NCBI GenBank assembly: GCA_963675135.1
Contig: OY776122.1
Span: 13,934,881-13,998,880, forward strand
Direction of reading: 5' to 3'
DNA: 64,000 nucleotides
Source of the DNA: Galeopsis tetrahit
Lineage: Eukaryota; Streptophyta; Magnoliopsida; Lamiales; Lamiaceae
Part shown: in pieces, positions 31,407 through 42,777 of the stretch
How the letters are laid out: the number at the start of each line of letters is the position of its first letter
Position numbering within the stretch: position 1 is the first letter of the stretch
Program-made: the position numbers and the translations under genes
The notes under the pieces: model-generated
The model's database searches: none
Told to the model about the DNA's origin: nothing
Seen by the model: the letters and a program-made list of their open reading frames with translations, nothing else

Positions 31407-33839
31407 TTTTGTTTTGGGTCCTTGGGTGTTAGTACTACCCTTGGGAACCCACATATACATTGGTCGTTTGAACAACCTTGAGCACTTGAGTTGTTTCCCT
31501 CGGGCATCACAGAACCAAATCTTACCAGTTAACACCTTAGACTGATTTGATTTGTTGTTTGTGTCAGCTAAGTAATAGTCAAATGGTTTTCCTTTATAGG
31601 AGTGAACATACAATATCTTTTGACTAGTTACATTCGGCTTGGGTGCATTAGCTGGTCGATGCACACGATTATATGGACCATACTCTTCTGTTCTCACAAT
31701 ATCATAAGAGATAGGGGGTGCAAAGAGAACAGATTTGTTTGAAGAAGGCTTCTTCTTCTTGGCTGGAGCAGCATACAGCTGAGACTGTCTCAGCCGAGAT
31801 GGTCTAGGCTGTTTGCTGTTCCTCTGTACAGGCTTGGGGTTAGCTTGTCCTTTACCATTTTTGGTTTTGGGATAGTTAGCCTTAGCTGGTACAGATGCCT
31901 TATGGTTCATATTGAGTTCATTGTGTTTAGAACACTCACCCTGTTCATGTGTCTGAGTAGTGCACTTGTTAGGTGTACTACCCCCAGCTTGAGAGGATTT
32001 TGATGGATTAAGTTCATAGCCTAAACCCATCTTATTGCCATTTGATCTATAATATTCAGAGATACTTTCAATAGTAGTCGAAGCTTTATTGAATTCTGAT
32101 ATCTTTTGATCTAGGCATTCCTTCTCCTTTTCTAAGAGCTTATGTGTTTGGAAGAGATCATCGAACTTAGATTGAAGTATACGAAATTCTTTGGTTTCTA
32201 AGGCTTGAGTTTCTAACATCCCCTCATACAACTGAGTTGTTGTGGTATTTTCTTCCTTAAGAAGTTCCACTTCTTTGGTCAACCTTTCATTCATGGTGAC
32301 TAACTCAGGGGTGTTGTCAAACTTAACCTTTTTCAACCTAGCAATTTCTTTCCTTAAATCCTTATTCTCCTCTTCCACTTCTATAAAGGCTCTAGTCGCA
32401 ATATCCAGACCACCTTTTACCTTTCTTAAAGATTGATAATAGGTGTCTTCTGATTCGCCTTCAGATGAGTTTATGTCATCTGTTTGTGAGAAAATAGGTG
32501 AATGGAAAGTAGTAGTATAAGAGTTTACCTCATTTTCTCCTATGGCCATCATAGCTAGATCGTCTGAATCATCTGAGTAGATTTGACAGTCTGGTGATGT
32601 AGGAAGTTCATCACTTTGATATTCAGATTCTTCAGTCAGCATTGCTTGCTTATCTGAAGTTCTTCTCCTTGGCCTTCTTTCTTCTTTGTCGTCCAGCTCA
32701 GGGCATTCATAGACATAGTGTCCTGGTTTGCCACAGTTGAAGCAAGATCCAGGTTTCTGATTTGAGTTGCCTCTCCTTGGAGGAGTGGCATCTCTTCTTC
32801 TAGATCCTCGGCTGTCAGATGACTCCACATCCTTTCTAGGATGTCTTTCTGGTGTTCTTTCTCTGGAACCTCTGGAAGGTGATCTTGCTCTTCTATCTTT
32901 GTAGTTTCTATAGAACTTTCTATATTTGCTGTTGAGGGTGTTCATCCTTTCAAATCTTTTGATCATAAGAGCCATTTGCTCTTTCAGGCTCATGTCTGAT
33001 CCTTCACAGTCTTCTGTTTTCAGAGAGGTCTTGCCAGATGAGGTGCTTGCAGCTTTTGTATTGGCTGCCTTGAAGGCTACAGTCTTGGAGGTAGATGGGG
33101 TTGCAGTTGGCTCATCACTTCCTGAGTTCTCTTCTCTTTCAAGATCATATTCATGGGCTTTCAGGTTCTGAAATAGAGTTTGTGCAGACCATTTCTTGAT
33201 ATCTTGAGTATCTTTGATGATGGTCTTCTTGAGTCTCCATTTCTTGGTTAGAGAATCTAAGATCTTTAGATTTTTCTCTCTATTTGTGTATTTCTTGCCC
33301 AGAGATTCTATCTCATTGATGATCTTGGTAAATCTGTTGTCTAACTGATCAATAGACTCTTCTGGTTGCATCTTGAAGTGTTCGAACTTCTTGACTGCTG
33401 TAGACAACTTGGATTCTTTGATCAGCTCAGTTCCTTCACAAAGAAGTGCCAATGCCTCCCACATCTCTCTAGCTGACTCACAATGGATTACCTTTGCAAT
33501 GTACTCATTTGGAAGAGTTTGCATTATGTAATCTTGAGCAATGCTATCAAGATTTGATTGCTTCATCTCTTCTGGTGTGAGATCCTTCATGGGCTTGGGA
33601 ACCAGTTCTCCAACTGGGACTTCTGGATCACCATTTGCAGTGTTGACTGTCATGATGGTGATCGGGCCTTCTGTGATTACAGACCACATCTTGTAGTGGA
33701 CTGATGTGAGATTCTTCCTCATCCTGATCTTCCAGTAATCATAATCCTCCACTGAAAACTTAGGCAACTTACGCATATTAGCACTCATGCTGTATGAGTT
33801 TTCGAAAACAAGTTTTTCAAAAAGAAAAGATCTGTTCAA
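31389..33839 (-). CDS. Element B Gag (816 aa)
   Basis: UBN2-type copia Gag: SVEDYDYWKIRMR near the N-terminus, MWEALALLCEGTE, QPEESIDQLDNRFTKI. A single CCHC knuckle CFNCGKPGHYVYEC lies near residue 360, after an Arg-rich stretch, followed by a coiled coil (about 460-560) and basic linkers. The C-terminal block ends in a GPKTKWVPKT motif and TAA at 31389-31391. The frame opens at 33839, but MSANMRKLPKF at about 33788 is the likelier start because D Gag aligns there. Assembles the capsid and packages RNA. Confidence 0.92.
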   Translation of the reverse strand: MNRSFLFEKLVFENSYSMSANMRKLPKFSVEDYDYWKIRMRKNLTSVHYKMWSVITEGPITIMTVNTANGDPEVPVGELVPKPMKDLTPEEMKQSNLDSIAQDYIMQTLPNEYIAKVIHCESAREMWEALALLCEGTELIKESKLSTAVKKFEHFKMQPEESIDQLDNRFTKIINEIESLGKKYTNREKNLKILDSLTKKWRLKKTIIKDTQDIKKWSAQTLFQNLKAHEYDLEREENSGSDEPTATPSTSKTVAFKAANTKAASTSSGKTSLKTEDCEGSDMSLKEQMALMIKRFERMNTLNSKYRKFYRNYKDRRARSPSRGSRERTPERHPRKDVESSDSRGSRRRDATPPRRGNSNQKPGSCFNCGKPGHYVYECPELDDKEERRPRRRTSDKQAMLTEESEYQSDELPTSPDCQIYSDDSDDLAMMAIGENEVNSYTTTFHSPIFSQTDDINSSEGESEDTYYQSLRKVKGGLDIATRAFIEVEEENKDLRKEIARLKKVKFDNTPELVTMNERLTKEVELLKEENTTTTQLYEGMLETQALETKEFRILQSKFDDLFQTHKLLEKEKECLDQKISEFNKASTTIESISEYYRSNGNKMGLGYELNPSKSSQAGGSTPNKCTTQTHEQGECSKHNELNMNHKASVPAKANYPKTKNGKGQANPKPVQRNSKQPRPSRLRQSQLYAAPAKKKKPSSNKSVLFAPPISYDIVRTEEYGPYNRVHRPANAPKPNVTSQKILYVHSYKGKPFDYYLADTNNKSNQSKVLTGKIWFCDARGKQLKCSRLFKRPMYMWVPKGSTNTQGPKTKWVPKT

Positions 33840-33904
33840 GCGGACTACAGAGAGACTCCCTCAAGTCTTCTGATAATCTAGAGACAGTAGTCCGTTAGAA
33901 CCAC

Positions 33905-33917
33905 GGATCTGATACCA
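33905..33917 (-). other. Primer binding site of element B
   Basis: Minus strand TGGTATCAGATCC, two bases after the LTR end; one difference from TGGTATCAGAGCC. Confidence 0.9.
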
Positions 33918-33919
33918 CT

Positions 33920-35308
33920 TGTTGGTCCCTGAACGAGTAGTGAATGGGATTAAAGTCTAGAGGGGAGGGGTGAATAGACTTTAAAACTTTTTCAAACAGA
34001 GTTGGGAACCTCTTCTGATTGCTATGTCAACTGGACTGCAAGTCTGCTGGTCCAGATGACTATAGTGATCTGACTGAAGAGGTTATATGCGGAAATATGG
34101 TGGCCCTGGTTTAGACTCGTTCTTGTAACTTGTTTTACTTAATGAAACTACTCAGCTGATGCTGGTTTGAAAGTTATGGCCTTTTTTTTTTTTTTTTGAA
34201 GAGTGTTGAAATCACAGTATGCACTATATAACAATGAATGTAAAAGCAGAAATGTAAAGTGCAGAAAGTAAATAACACCGGATTTATAGTGGTTCGGATA
34301 TACGATCCTACGTCCACTCTCACGTCCTAACGTGATGTTTAATCCCTTTAATTTCCACAAATTACAAGGGTCTTGTCCTTTATAGTCCCAAGGTTAGGAC
34401 TTTGAGATCTGAGCCGTCCTAACAGCTGCGGTCTCCACAAGTGATTGTAAGCACTTGCACTTTGGGGGGTTTCAAAAACTTTAACCTTTCGGTGAGGGTT
34501 TGGGGTTTTTGAGATGTATCCAACTAATGGTTCAAGCTTATAATTTGCTTAACCACTATGCCTAAAACAACTGATATACAATATGAACAAGTTTCAGGTT
34601 CTTAAGGGTTGGATAGGAAGCACTTAAGAGCTATGGATAATCTAATGGATTTCTGGCTCTTGGAGAACTCTTAGAACAATGTGGCTTTTTGCTTGATTGC
34701 TTGCTTAGCTTGTGAATTCTCTCTTGTAGCTTCTGTGTTTAGTGATTCCTCATCCTCTTGTATTTATAATGGAGATTGGGTGCAACTAGCCGTTGGAGTT
34801 GACTAGCCGTTTGAATCAGCCGTTTGGAGAACTTATAAGGTAGGTCTTCGTTTAAATTGCAAGATGACTTGGGAATCAGCCGAGTCCTGGAAGAGCACAT
34901 AGTCTTCTGATCTGTACTTCTAGTCTTCTGACTACTCTTCTGGCCTTAGGTCTTCTGTCTTCTGATATCAGACGAGTACTACTCTTCTGATCTGGAAATT
35001 CTTTGTACTGCTTTAGGCCATCTTTAATCTGGGACTCCATCAGATAAGTAGGTATACAAGCACCTTAACATATCTGGTCTTCAAGGATCTTCTAGTCTTC
35101 ATGTCTTCTACTCTTCTCATCTTGAGGATAGGCATGTAAGCCATGACTGTGCTGATCAGCTGCTATCAATACAGTTGATCACACAAGACTAGTCTAAGCT
35201 GTTCTATACAAGTCAGCTGATCCTATTACATTTATAAACTCTAAGTGTTTTGGCCATCAAAACTATTCTAACATCAAGTGGGGCTTAGGGTGAATTTATA
35301 TCCCAACA
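33920..35308 (-). repeat. Element B 5' LTR (1389 bp)
   Basis: Nearly identical to 23630-25075 except for the block difference near 34815-34840. TATAAATA (minus) at 34761-34768; U5 stem at 33950-33984. Short ORFs in both LTRs (24068 and 34360, minus) are the same non-coding sequence. Confidence 0.96.
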
Positions 35309-35313
35309 GGTTT

Positions 35314-36091
35314 TGCTCTCCCCTGTGTTGAATTGCTTTCCCTTGTGTGGGATTTGGTTTTCCCTGTGTGGGACTTTTGGACTTTTTTGAGTGGTTTGAA
35401 TTTTGGTAGGTCATGGTATTTGGTGGAACTTTATTCCTTTTTTTATTTCCGATTTATTAATATGAGAACACTTTAGTGTGGGGTTGTCTCGTATTGAGAA
35501 TGGAGACCTGGGAGTTCATGTGGAGCAAATGGTACACTCGTTTTCCTCTTCCTTACAATTGGATGGGACAGCAACCGTGACAAAGACTGTCAATCTTGGT
35601 TTGAAGATCATTAGATTTGAGAGCAAAATTGTATTAACATTTGATTTGATCTTGTAAACCCCTAAAAAAAAACTTATATCTTAATATGGCTCAAATCAAA
35701 TTAGGGTCAAAATAAGAAAATAATGTGTTATCTATCAATAGTGAAAAAACAGAGAAGAGAGAATAGCAAATTTTCAATCTACCTTCGAGCAACACAACTT
35801 TCTTCGAGTACTATTGTGATTTTGTTAATATAAATCAAATAGGTTTAGTGGTGTTGGCTTCGGACTTAGGACTATGCTCTCCTCTTTAGGTCTCGTTAGG
35901 TCTCGGGTTCGAACCTCTAAGATGCAAATAATTTTTATGGGACCATACGGAACTCTCGTAAGTAGGCGGTGTGATGGAGAATGAAGCTGCAATATTTCGT
36001 TATCGAAATCAACGGTTCTTACTTCATTTTATCCTTAATTGATATTGTGTTTGTCCGGATATTTCTTTAAGAAATCAACGGAGTTGTCACT
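35314..36091. other. Flank between elements B and C
   Basis: Starts with CCCTGTGTGGGA-type units continuing from the left of B. AT-rich thereafter, no ORF. Contains the SINE candidate at about 35831-36030. Confidence 0.5.
35831..36030 (+). repeat. Possible tRNA-derived SINE
   Basis: A box-like GGTTTAGTGG at 35842-35851 and a perfect B box GGTTCGAACC at 35906-35915, about 55 bp apart, as in the head of plant tRNA-related SINEs. It has no cloverleaf. The tail and TSD are not clear, so the ends are approximate. Confidence 0.4.
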
Positions 36092-37371
36092 TGTAGGTCC
36101 CTAAGTTGAGTTAATATCGAGGGAAGCTAAAGAAAATGTCTAGAGGGGGGTGAATAGACTTTTCTAAAATCTTTCGATATATCAGAATTACAATGTGCGG
36201 AATACGAAATTAACAATGAGCCCAATTAAAGTTTATACTCAACTTAATTCGAGAACTCTGTTTTAGGTATACTCAGCTAGTCTAGTTCAGTTATGTAATT
36301 CAATTAACTAAACAATTAATTAATTAAACAACAAAACAAAACAGTAAAGTAAATCAAACACGAGATTTATAGTGGTTCGACAACTTGTCTACATCCACTC
36401 TCACAAACCCAGTTGTGAAATTCGTATTAACTCGTCCAATGGAGTAATATGTTCTTGTAGCTTTAAGTCCCAAGAAATAAGACTTAGATCTTCTCGATTA
36501 TATCTCCAGATATATCTTCGATCTTACTAGCGATTTACAAGTATCTAGCAACTTGAAACAATAAACGAAAAATAAAACTTCTCTTCGTTCAGTAGTAGCC
36601 TTCTGATTTCTTCACTTGACTTGTGTAGCTTCACTTTCTGAACTTCAATCTCTGAGAGTAATTTTCTTCACTTGAATCTTCAATAATGCTTGCAGTATCA
36701 ATATTTCATTAGTCTCCAAATGATAAACACCTTGAGGTATTTATAGATTCTAGAAATCAAGAACTAAGTTAGTTGTAACCAACTCTTCTTGAAAACTAAC
36801 TTCTAACTAAAATTTCTTCTTCCACGCGTTTCTTCAGTTAATTAGTTATTCCTTAACTAATTCTTCAGTCTTTATCTTCAATACGCGTTTGTAACTAACT
36901 TCAGGTTGACCTGTCTTGTTTAAGTCGTACCTGTCTTGTTTAGTAGACTGCGTCTTCTACTTGTCTAGTGTAGTGGACTTCTTCAGATTACAACATAGAA
37001 CTAATCTAGTCCTATTATCTAATCCTAACAAGACTATTACATTACATTAAGCTTCTTGTTTATAAAACTTAGTCAACTTATAAAACTATACAATAAAACT
37101 AATCTATTACATATAAAGAACATCATGAGCTCTATACAACATTTAAATAGCTCAGTAACAAACTTAACATATACAAATATGAAGTACTTATAAACTGTAC
37201 TTATCTTTTCATGTGAACTTATGTGAACTCTACTGATTTTGTACAAGATGACTTAACTCAACTAGACTAGATCAGTCAACACTTAGAAAATATTCATACT
37301 ACTTTTGGCTTTATCAAAACTTCATCTTTTATTCATCATTTAGGACTTGTTCTAGGATTCATATCCCAACA
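36092..37371 (-). repeat. Element C 3' LTR (1280 bp)
   Basis: Minus strand TGTTGGGATATGAATCC...GGGACCTACA. TATAAATA at 36738-36745; U5 stem with C-rich loop at 36133-36163; CTTGTCTAGT/TAGTAGAC words. Polypurine tract (minus AAAAAGGGGGAAAT) at 37372-37386. Its ends resemble solo LTR H and element B. Confidence 0.9.
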
Positions 37372-37548
37372 ATTTCCCCCTTTTTGATGAAGCCAAAACT
37401 ACTTGAACCTTTTCTCATAAGTAGACTAGTTAAGTAGTTACCTTGTCTTTTAACATCAAATAGTACTTATCTTTCATTCATTCAAAATAGATCAGTAGAT
37501 TACACATACTTTGAATAAAAAAAACTAAGTATCAGAGCAACAAAAAAA

Positions 37549-40359
37549 CTAATCTGAAAGAGTACCTCCTTCTGGATTTGGAACGCAGAATGCATCAAGG
37601 AGTCTCTTGTGAATTAGACATATATGGTCTTCATCTTCAATCTTCTCTTTATCTAGCAGTTCTTCTTCGAATTTCTTGATCTGGTTATGATCAACTCTTT
37701 TACCTGAGCTGGTCATGGGACATTTCCATTCAGGAAATTCAGGAACAAGAATGTTGAAGTTAGCACCAGCAGAAATCCTCAAGATTAGATGCCATAACTT
37801 CCTGTGTTGTCCTTCCATGAACCTGTCAAATAACGAATACAGTTCATCTTGACTTTCAGCATCACCATACTTCCTTATTATCCAATGATCAAGTTCCCAT
37901 TGACTCTTCACTTCAATCCATTCAGCTCTATGCTCATTATCTATGAAGTGATCAATGAACTTGTCTTCCATTTTGTCTTCATCAGCTTTCAACTTTTGCA
38001 GCCTTTCATTATGCTTAGTAATCTTCTTTTTGCTTGCATAATGAATCTCATCATCAGCAATCCTTTGTTTCTTCTCAACTGTAGCAGTAGCAGTAGGCTC
38101 TTCAATATCCAGCTTTCTCTTAACTCGTCTGGTCTGAATCTCTGCTTCAGGAGACGCAACAGCTTTGCCTTTATCTAATCTCTTCTGCTTTTCTGTCTCA
38201 GCATGCTCTAGATCTGCCTTCTTCACTAATCTGCCTCTTTTAGGCCTTCTTAGTTCTTCAATCGCAGTAGCAGCAGCTTTCATCTCAGGTTCAGCACTAG
38301 CAGACTTCACAACTTCAACTAGACTTGTCTCTTCCCCCTTTTTGGCTTCATCACTTGCCTGAAGAGTGAAAAGAGAAGTAAAGCGAGTCATTTCTTCTTT
38401 TAAAGCTTCCTTCATGGCTTCAGCTGCTGACTCAATGTGCATCTGATGCGATTTCTCATGGCTCATCTTGTCTAATCTATCAGTAACCAGTTCCAGCTTC
38501 CTTGTACATGAAACTAGTTCATCTTTTAAATGAGTAGCCGTCTGTCGAAGAAGAGTATTCTGTGTAGTTAACTCATTTAGAACATCCCGAGAACGCACCA
38601 ATTGATCCTGTGCTTCCCGTCTCTGTTCATCAGCAATAGCAACTTTAACTCTGTAAAGTCTCTCCATTTTGCTTGACTCTTCAGCTAGTGATCGAGCAAA
38701 CGAGATTGATCTCTTTTCTGAAAAATCAACTTGTTTCTTCAGAAAGTCTTCAAATTGAGCAAACATCTCTTCTCGGAAAGTTGAGTCCATCTTGTTGACT
38801 TCACCAACAAATAAGTCTCTGGATTTGTCAACAAGTGACTGATTCTGTTCAACTAGCACATCCTTCAACTTCAAGTTTAAGAACTTGTCTATGGCAGTAT
38901 GAACAACATTTCCTAGATCCGTCTTTAATTCATCCAGGAATCTTTCTGGAACAGCTTGAGTAGAACTAGGAGTTCCAACAACTTCATCATCAAATACTTT
39001 GATCTCATCCTCATCAAACATCTCAGCATCCAAGAACTCATCATCTTCTTTACCAAGCATGAGTGAGTCGACTTCATCTTCATCACTTTCAACAATTTCT
39101 TCCAATTGTTCTGAAGTCTGTACTGCTATCTCAGCTACATCCGGCTTGATCTTGTCTTCGACCAGATCAGTCTGAGTTCCGACATCAAATGCGAATACAT
39201 CCTCAATAAAACCATCGGGAATATTCAGCAACTTTTTGACTAAATCAACCAAGGCTTTGCGAGGAAATAGCTCGGAGTGATCCTTAACTCCACTATTTTC
39301 TTTCTGTTCCATCTCCCAATCCATAAAGTTGGAGATTCCGCCCTTGCCTTGAATGACTTCAAAAAGATCATCCGTAGAAGACTTCTTCAACGTGAACCAT
39401 GTGCAAATCCTGACTAGCTTCTCAAACTGTTCAGAAGCTGTGTCAATGTCAAGAGTCGAGAGCGTCTTCTGCAGATTTCTTGAAACTCGAGCACGAATCC
39501 TCTTCTCTCGTAGACACATCGGATAGTATACCAGGGATTCAAATCTAACAACAGATGGGTCCTGAGTAGATGGGGTCTCTAACTCAGCTGTTGCAGTGGC
39601 AACTGGCGTCTTGTCTGAAGTAGATGGGTTAGAGGGTTCACCATATTCTGGTGAGGGAGAGGGAGTAAAGGCAGTGGTTTCTGTGGGCGTCGATGTGGCT
39701 AGGTCAGGTATGACAACTGTCGGAGTATCAGTTGTATCTTGTCTGGGAGTGATTTGGGGATGACTGGCTCTAAGCGGTAATGCCGCCAGTACATGTAAGG
39801 TTGAGGATAAAGGACGAGGCCTAGATCGATGTGATCTAGCCTTGGTTCGAACAGTAGAGAGAGAGAGAGACGGAATTGACAAAGATTGTGAAGATGTACC
39901 AACCAGGTGACTCGTCTCTTCTAGTGGAGGCGGGGTTCCAACTCTCACAAGAGTATACCTCTCTGGAACTTGGTCACTCGACTCCTTCTCATGTAGTGAC
40001 TCTTCATCTGATTGAGTCTTTTCCGAGTCGTCTGCACTGGACTCTGCTTCCTCAGACCCAGCTTGTGAAGAACTCTCTGAATCCGCGTACGGCAACACTT
40101 CAGATTCATCAAATTGAACGTGCCTAGGAGCAGCTGGCCTTACAGCAGCTTGCTTCTTCAGTGCTTCTTTCTTTAAATAAAACTTCAGAGGATGAAATGG
40201 CTTTCCCTTGCTCCACGTAGTCTTGTTGGGCATCAAAATTGGGAGTAAGATGCTCAGCTTGTTACCATATCCAACTGCTTGAGATACTACCCAGTTCCTA
40301 GTATCAACATCCACCCTAACACTCTTCTCGAAGTGCATCATCCTGTCAGCTATCAATTT
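37549..40359 (-). CDS. Element C ORF3, C-terminal part (split by element D)
   Basis: 936 codons that continue, in frame, the N-terminal part at 56164-56811. Content: a basic segment (KGKPFHPLKFYLKKEAL), a long Ser/Pro/Thr and acidic region, the RICTWFTLKKSSTDDLFEV block shared with B ORF3, a coiled coil (about 530-650 of this part), Lys/Glu tracts and a C-terminal module (WELDHWIIRKYG ... FDRFMEG) like B and D. The 11 residues N-terminal of RFKLIADRM in the raw ORF are D LTR sequence and do not belong. No stop in this part. Whole ORF3 before insertion: about 1152 aa. Confidence 0.8.
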   Translation of the reverse strand, partial: KLIADRMMHFEKSVRVDVDTRNWVVSQAVGYGNKLSILLPILMPNKTTWSKGKPFHPLKFYLKKEALKKQAAVRPAAPRHVQFDESEVLPYADSESSSQAGSEEAESSADDSEKTQSDEESLHEKESSDQVPERYTLVRVGTPPPLEETSHLVGTSSQSLSIPSLSLSTVRTKARSHRSRPRPLSSTLHVLAALPLRASHPQITPRQDTTDTPTVVIPDLATSTPTETTAFTPSPSPEYGEPSNPSTSDKTPVATATAELETPSTQDPSVVRFESLVYYPMCLREKRIRARVSRNLQKTLSTLDIDTASEQFEKLVRICTWFTLKKSSTDDLFEVIQGKGGISNFMDWEMEQKENSGVKDHSELFPRKALVDLVKKLLNIPDGFIEDVFAFDVGTQTDLVEDKIKPDVAEIAVQTSEQLEEIVESDEDEVDSLMLGKEDDEFLDAEMFDEDEIKVFDDEVVGTPSSTQAVPERFLDELKTDLGNVVHTAIDKFLNLKLKDVLVEQNQSLVDKSRDLFVGEVNKMDSTFREEMFAQFEDFLKKQVDFSEKRSISFARSLAEESSKMERLYRVKVAIADEQRREAQDQLVRSRDVLNELTTQNTLLRQTATHLKDELVSCTRKLELVTDRLDKMSHEKSHQMHIESAAEAMKEALKEEMTRFTSLFTLQASDEAKKGEETSLVEVVKSASAEPEMKAAATAIEELRRPKRGRLVKKADLEHAETEKQKRLDKGKAVASPEAEIQTRRVKRKLDIEEPTATATVEKKQRIADDEIHYASKKKITKHNERLQKLKADEDKMEDKFIDHFIDNEHRAEWIEVKSQWELDHWIIRKYGDAESQDELYSLFDRFMEGQHRKLWHLILRISAGANFNILVPEFPEWKCPMTSSGKRVDHNQIKKFEEELLDKEKIEDEDHICLIHKRLLDAFCVPNPEGGTLSD

Positions 40360-40364
40360 GAACC

Positions 40365-42300
40365 TGTTGGTCCTGAAAGGAGTATATAACAAGTGTATGG
40401 GGGGGGGGGGAATACACTTGTATGCAATTCTTTTCTAACTTTGATCAAACCAGAGGTCAGCAAGGTTGTCTTGGACAACTCTGCTGAAGAAGATTAACTC
40501 TTCTGAGATAATCAGACTACTAAGTACTATTGAGTACTTAGTTGATTGACTATCTAGGGGAGTTATATGTGCGGAATTATGGTTGACCCTTTAAGTTTAG
40601 ACTCCTTTAATTTCTGAAATCACTTAGTCAATGCAACACAGTTCAGTTTAGCTTCAGGGAACTTGTCCAAATCAGTTTTTCACAGTCTTTGAATATGTAT
40701 CTTTGAAAGATCAGTTTTGTGTGCAGTGTTGAAGGAATGTAAGTACTTGTAAAGTAAATCAACACAAGAGTTTATAGTGGTTCAGAGACTCAAGCTCCTA
40801 CATCCACTTTCCCTGATTTAACAGGATAATTCCTTCACTCTTGGAATTAACTTGTTTTATAGTGCCAAGGTGCACTTGATCAAGAACACCACTCCTTGGT
40901 GAATTGATCCCTAGGATGTCTAGAGTCCTAGTACCCTCTTCTCAACTCAGAACTGAACTGTTCTTCTCTCAACAGTCAGCTCCTACCACTTCTACTACAA
41001 CAATCTTCTCACTTTCACTCTTGAAAGGGGTAAGGATTGAAGTAAGGTTCCAACTAATGAGATATCCTTTACAATGAAGATCAGTGTATAAGGATAGGAT
41101 ATCTCTCTAAGCTTGTGTATAAGTATACAATTGAGTTCAGCTTAGAAGAAGTGTATAAAGACTAAGATAGTCTCTTTGAAAGCTTGAGAGCACTTGTCAA
41201 CTTGTAGGATTGTTGGATTTTCTTGTCAAGGTTGAGGTGCTTTCAAATGGTCTTCACACTTCTGTATTTATAGACAAGATGGAGGATTTGCCCGTTGGAG
41301 AGGCAGCCCCAAATTGCTATAAATGTCTTCCTTGAGTTCTTCAAACTGGAAGACAGATTCTTGATAGTGACATGTCCTCATTTGGGTAATAAACGGCTGT
41401 AACAGTTTTGTCTTCATTCTGCAGCACTTTTCCCAATGTTTGACTTCTTGTTAGGACTTGGACATGGCTTCTGAAGGTTGATCCAATGATAGGACAACAT
41501 TCCTTATCATCTGGACAACTCTCCTTATCACTATCAGTAGTTTTGCTTTTCAGCATGGTTGGCTTGCTCTTCTTCAGATGACTTGGCTCATTCCCTTTAT
41601 TTCTCTTGTGTATGGTCTTAGCTCATTCCTTTGAGGACCTTTAGGGACATGTTGTCTCAATCTCTTCAGCATAGTTGTCTTCAGGCTTTCAGAGCACTTC
41701 ATCTTGATCAATTTAGCTGAGACAACTCCTCTGGACAACTCTTCTGATCAGCATGGTTGGTCTTTTTTGTATCAGAGCACTTTCTACTTTAGAGTTGGCT
41801 TATCTGGACAACTCTCCTGACCAAACCTTTGAGTAGTCTTGTCCTTTTGAGCTAGGTAGGTTTGTTCTTGCATATGGCTAGCTTCTTTGGACAACTCTCC
41901 TGATCTGAGCTTTATGAACATTTTCTCTGGACAACTCTCCTGATAAAATCATCTTCATTTGACTTGTCCTTTGAGCTTTACAATCTTGTTTTTGTATAAG
42001 AACATCTTCTGTGGACAACTCTCCTGATAAGAGCATCTTAGATTTCATAGAGTGTTCTTACTCTTAAGTGATTGTTCCAGAATTTGAGCCTTGGGGGGAC
42101 TTGATCTTGATCATCTTCAAAGCATAGGTTCCCCCTCAAATTGTGCATCTAATTGTCTAAGAGCTGCCTAACAATTCAGCTTCTCATCTAGCCTTATGCT
42201 ATATGTTCTAACATTTCTAGAACATATTCATTTATAACTTAGGCATGTCTCAGGGGGTTTTTGGTATTCAATCAAAACATAGCTCATTTTATTCCCAACA
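40365..42300 (-). repeat. Element D 3' LTR (1936 bp)
   Basis: Minus strand TGTTGGGAATAAAATGAGC...CAGGACCAACA. TATAAATA at 41265-41272. U5 stem ACAAGTGTAT/ATACACTTGT around a 12-G plus-strand loop at 40389-40421. Seven plus-strand copies of GGACAACTCTNCT at 40473, 41513, 41733, 41806, 41889, 41929 and 42013. Polypurine tract (minus AAAAAGGGGGAAAC) at 42301-42315. The small ORF at 41341-41556 and its copy at 55203-55418 are LTR sequence. Confidence 0.97.
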
Positions 42301-42777
42301 GTTTCCCCCTTTTTGATGATGCCAAAACCTATACAACTTAAGCAAAAGTGACTTGTCTACACCTATTTCATGTATCTTCAGAAGACATGACTGAGGTCAA
42401 TATTCCTGAAAAATAATGTGTTAGTGTATTCACTGTTTTTGTTGCAAGTAGGTTTCAAGATAGGCATAGAGAGATTTTCTGTAAAAGTGTATCTTGATTC
42501 AAAAGTAGTTCAACTATCATTCATATAAGAGATCATTACAGGCATGTTGATAGTTGAATTTAACATATCAGAGCATGAATCATCAACACTAAATACAATA
42601 GAGCATTATATTCTAACTCTACTAAGCATATCAGAGCATAAGCACAAAAATCAGAGCACCAATCTTGTATCAGAGCAATCCATAATCAGATCAGAGCGAA
42701 CAGATTAACACATCAGCAAACTTGACCATATTTCAGCATAGTTGATCATTCAAGTAAGGTCAGAAGACTTAGCCATT
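42301..42777 (-). other. Element D 3' untranslated region
   Basis: 477 bp between the ORF3 stop and the 3' LTR, with the polypurine tract at its left end and repeated CATATCAGAGCA/TCAGAGCA words (42565-42700). No coding sequence. Confidence 0.6.

Larger units (their letters stand above)
23630..35308 (-). mobile_element. Element B: complete SIRE-like copia retrotransposon (11.7 kb), TSD GGTTT
   Basis: LTRs at 23630-25075 and 33920-35308 are flanked by GGTTT at 23625-23629 and 35309-35313. Minus-strand order: 5' LTR, PBS, gag, TAA, pol, 674-bp spacer, ORF3, polypurine tract, 3' LTR. By eye the LTRs differ at about four substitutions plus one block difference, so insertion was recent. Gag and pol are intact; ORF3 has one TAG. 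Confidence 0.97.
36092..40364 (-). mobile_element. Element C, left (3') segment: 3' LTR and C-terminal part of ORF3
   Basis: An older SIRE-like element on the minus strand. This segment holds its 3' LTR, polypurine tract and most of ORF3, cut at 40364 by element D. The remainder resumes at 56164 beyond D. The flanking 5 bp on the left are TCACT; the matching copy is lost because the 5' end of C is truncated. Confidence 0.93.

Noticed and set aside
24068..34360. Repeated small ORFs inside LTRs (23862-24068 with 34148-34360; 41341-41556 with 55203-55418)
   Set aside because: They recur only because LTRs are duplicated; no domain, and one pair differs in frame at a poly-T run.
35906..35915. B-box sequence as a tRNA gene
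   Set aside because: No cloverleaf or anticodon arm can be drawn around it.
40399..40410. Poly-G tract in the D LTR as only a sequencing artefact
   Set aside because: Length may be unreliable (12 versus 8), but a G tract at the same place is in both LTRs and G-rich loops exist in B and C.
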